From: Mangrovibacterium marinum
GTDB taxonomy: Bacteria; Bacteroidota; Bacteroidia; Bacteroidales; Prolixibacteraceae
Direction: 5' to 3'
Assembly (NCBI RefSeq): GCF_003046625.1
Contig: NZ_QAAD01000003.1
Span: 186,001 to 250,000, forward strand
Length of the DNA: 64,000 nucleotides
The notes under the pieces are model-generated. The model saw only the letters and a list, made by a program, of their open reading frames with translations, did no database searches and was not told the origin of the DNA. Positions 62,611 through 64,000 of this stretch are shown here, piece by piece (within the stretch, counting starts at the first letter, position 1; the number at the start of each line of letters is the position of its first letter). Both the position numbers and the translations under genes were made by a program.

Positions 62611-62641
62611 CTTGAAGCTTGAAGCGATCTACTTGCAGCTT
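62611..62641. repeat. Right flank of the S23 cassette
   Basis: CTTGAAGCTTGAAG...CTTGCAGCTT, an inverted counterpart of 62185-62214. It reaches the stop codon of the next permease gene. Confidence 0.65.
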
Positions 62642-63747
62642 CACTCTAACCTCACCTTAAACTTCTTCACCGCAACCACCACAAAAAACGCAGTCATGCC
62701 CAGTAACACCAACGTTTCTTTCCAGACGTAGGCCATGCCAACGCCTTTGAGCATGATGTTCCGAAGGATAATGATAAACCATTTGGGAGGCATAATATTG
62801 GAGACAATTTGTAAGGGCAGTGGCATATTTTCGATGGAAAAAATGAAACCCGACAACAAGATTGTTGGCAACATCAACGCTATTACAGAGATAAACATGG
62901 CCACCATCTGCGTTTTAGCCAATGACGAAATCATGATGCCCAAGCTAAGGGCCATGAGGATAAAAAGTATGCTTTCGCCCAACAACAACCCCCAACTCCC
63001 CTTGATTGGCACTCCAAAAACGAAATGTCCAATCCCCAAAATAACGAGGGCATTGATAAAAGATAAGACCAGATAGGGTGTCACTTTTCCCAGAATGATC
63101 TGGGACGGACGAAGCGGCGACACCAGCAGAATCTCCATGGTCCCGAGTTCTTTTTCGCGGGTGATGGAGATGGAAGTCATCATGGCGGAGATCAACATCA
63201 GAATCATCGCCATGATGCCTGGAACAAACATGTAAACCGACTTCAGGCCTTCGTTATAAACCATGCGGACTTCCGGCTCAATTTGCATCGGCAGGTGCAG
63301 GTTGCCCATTTGTTTGAAAATATAATCGTTGATGATTCCGGTGGTGTAGGTGGCCAACATTTTTCCGAGGTTCGGATCGGAGGCATCGGCAATGATCTGC
63401 ACATCGGCTTTTCCCTCGCGCTGCAGCTTCCGGCTAAAATCGCGTCCGAACACCAGCACTTCCTTTACCTTGCCTTGTTTAAAAATGGCTTCAATATCCG
63501 CCGTGCTCTCCAGATTCTGGTCGAGCAAAAAGTAACCGGACGACATCAGCTTGGTCGTGATCTCCTGCGTTACTTCATCTTTCGACTGGTCGTAGATGGC
63601 AATGCGCGCATCTTTAATCTCGTTGGTAATCACTGTTCCAAACAGCATAAGCTGAATGATCGGAATCCCAAACAGGATGATCATTGTCCGCCGGTCGCGA
63701 AAAATGTGAAAGAATTCTTTTTTGACAAAACCGAGAAAGCGATCCAT
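62641..63747 (-). CDS. ABC-2 type permease (YhhJ/DrrB-like), first of a pair
   Basis: 368 aa. Same architecture as the gene at 61062: N-terminal helix, periplasmic domain, five helices, with SITREKELGTMEILLVSPLRPSQIILGK as the coupling motif. The gene pair is typical of multidrug or antimicrobial exporters with ybhF-type ATPase and hlyD upstream, outside the window. The final stop is directly beside the S23-cassette repeat. Confidence 0.88.
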   Translation of the reverse strand: MDRFLGFVKKEFFHIFRDRRTMIILFGIPIIQLMLFGTVITNEIKDARIAIYDQSKDEVTQEITTKLMSSGYFLLDQNLESTADIEAIFKQGKVKEVLVFGRDFSRKLQREGKADVQIIADASDPNLGKMLATYTTGIINDYIFKQMGNLHLPMQIEPEVRMVYNEGLKSVYMFVPGIMAMILMLISAMMTSISITREKELGTMEILLVSPLRPSQIILGKVTPYLVLSFINALVILGIGHFVFGVPIKGSWGLLLGESILFILMALSLGIMISSLAKTQMVAMFISVIALMLPTILLSGFIFSIENMPLPLQIVSNIMPPKWFIIILRNIMLKGVGMAYVWKETLVLLGMTAFFVVVAVKKFKVRLE

Positions 63748-63767
63748 ATTCTATTTTATTTTTGCTA

Positions 63768-63811
63768 ACCACAGAGTTACACTGAGTTTTTCACAGAGTA
63801 TCACAGAGCAG
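63768..63811. repeat. CACAGAG-type simple repeat
   Basis: accacagagttacactgag...cacagagtatcacagagc, related to the ACCACAGAGNCACAGAG sequence commonly scattered in bacterial genomes beside four-helix-bundle and GxxExxY genes. It lies between the ABC-2 permease gene and the partial GxxExxY gene. Confidence 0.6.
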
Positions 63812-64000
63812 CTAATTAGCAAGTCTTTTTATTCCGTGTTTTAATGAAGCTACGTTGAAATTCAGCAATAAGCCAATTTTGCATCCGGACAGTTTCAAAT
63901 AAGTCAAAACCTGAGCAATATGAACGTCCGACAATGCTTCAACCGATTTGATTTCAACAACAACTTTGTTTTCAACAAGCAAATCAATTCGGTACCCAGC
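63812..64000 (-). CDS. GxxExxY protein, C-terminal part (gene runs off the window)
   Basis: 62 residues remain, beginning [19 protein letters not shown] and ending [13 protein letters not shown]-like, then stop. The segment [21 protein letters not shown] is the nuclease-like (PD-(D/E)xK-type) core of GxxExxY proteins. The name motif lies further upstream, past the edge. Function is unknown; these small genes are scattered like S23 cassettes. Confidence 0.88.
   Translation of the reverse strand, partial: AGYRIDLLVENKVVVEIKSVEALSDVHIAQVLTYLKLSGCKIGLLLNFNVASLKHGIKRLAN

Noticed and set aside
1-64000. tRNA, rRNA or tmRNA genes
   Set aside because: No cloverleaf with conserved GGTTCRA-type arms or rRNA core sequences was noticed on either strand by reading; a covariance search was not possible.

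Overview
The window looks like a chromosomal segment of a marine or anaerobic Bacteroidota, most likely Marinilabiliales/Prolixibacteraceae-like. This is inferred from gldE-gldD next to ssb and mutY, a CarboxypepD-regulatory TonB receptor, AT-rich leaders with few clear Shine-Dalgarno sites, TAnnTTTG -7 promoter boxes, a 30-residue AURKAIP1/COX24-type protein beside an HU gene, and DUF4369/TlpA lipoproteins. No rRNA, tRNA or CRISPR array was seen.

Layout. 0-7.75 kb holds housekeeping and envelope genes: an MsbA-like exporter, purB, lipocalin, an NfeD-type protease, and a metal permease with a fused HMA domain followed by a methyltransferase-like gene. 7.76-22 kb is an accessory region. It contains two AT-rich orphan genes (Bro-N and Fic), each followed by a 65-bp attC-like hairpin and separated by decayed 3' ends of a group II intron. 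Next come a 5'-truncated TlpA-like gene, an alpha-glucoside-type operon (MFS, GH13_18 phosphorylase-like enzyme, P-loop kinase, TonB receptor) opposite a divergent LacI gene with a double CAACCGGTTG operator, and a decayed AbiJ-like gene behind another attC-like site. 22-34.3 kb is core: dsbD, a membrane LuxR regulator, rng, the AURKAIP1-like gene, HU, mutY, ssb, gldE, gldD, a PPTase, zwf and pgl. 34.4-42 kb is repeat-rich and includes a PafA-family protein that has lost its metal ligands, a sugar MFS gene bracketed by inverted repeats, and a second LacI regulator. 42-47.6 kb carries a 2-hydroxyacid dehydrogenase, marC, an ABC-F ATPase, an Mth938-domain gene and a PL10 pectate lyase. 47.8-54 kb carries two tandem AraC-TM-TPR regulators and two exported proteins. 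54.2-58.2 kb is a lysine degradation operon (AASA dehydrogenase, saccharopine dehydrogenase, HglS/DUF1338). 58.2-64 kb has a POT-like MFS, a TRIC-family channel, and two ABC-2 permeases separated by a four-helix-bundle (S23) cassette, ending in a partial GxxExxY gene.

The most unusual feature is the integron-like array without an integrase (CALIN-like) at 7.9-11.3 kb. It has consensus R''/R' boxes, a cassette stop codon inside an R'' box, and intron remnants sitting between the attC hairpin and the next gene. A further candidate site lies at 21.3 kb. The second point of interest is the sugar locus with a GH13_18 enzyme paired with an uncharacterised kinase.
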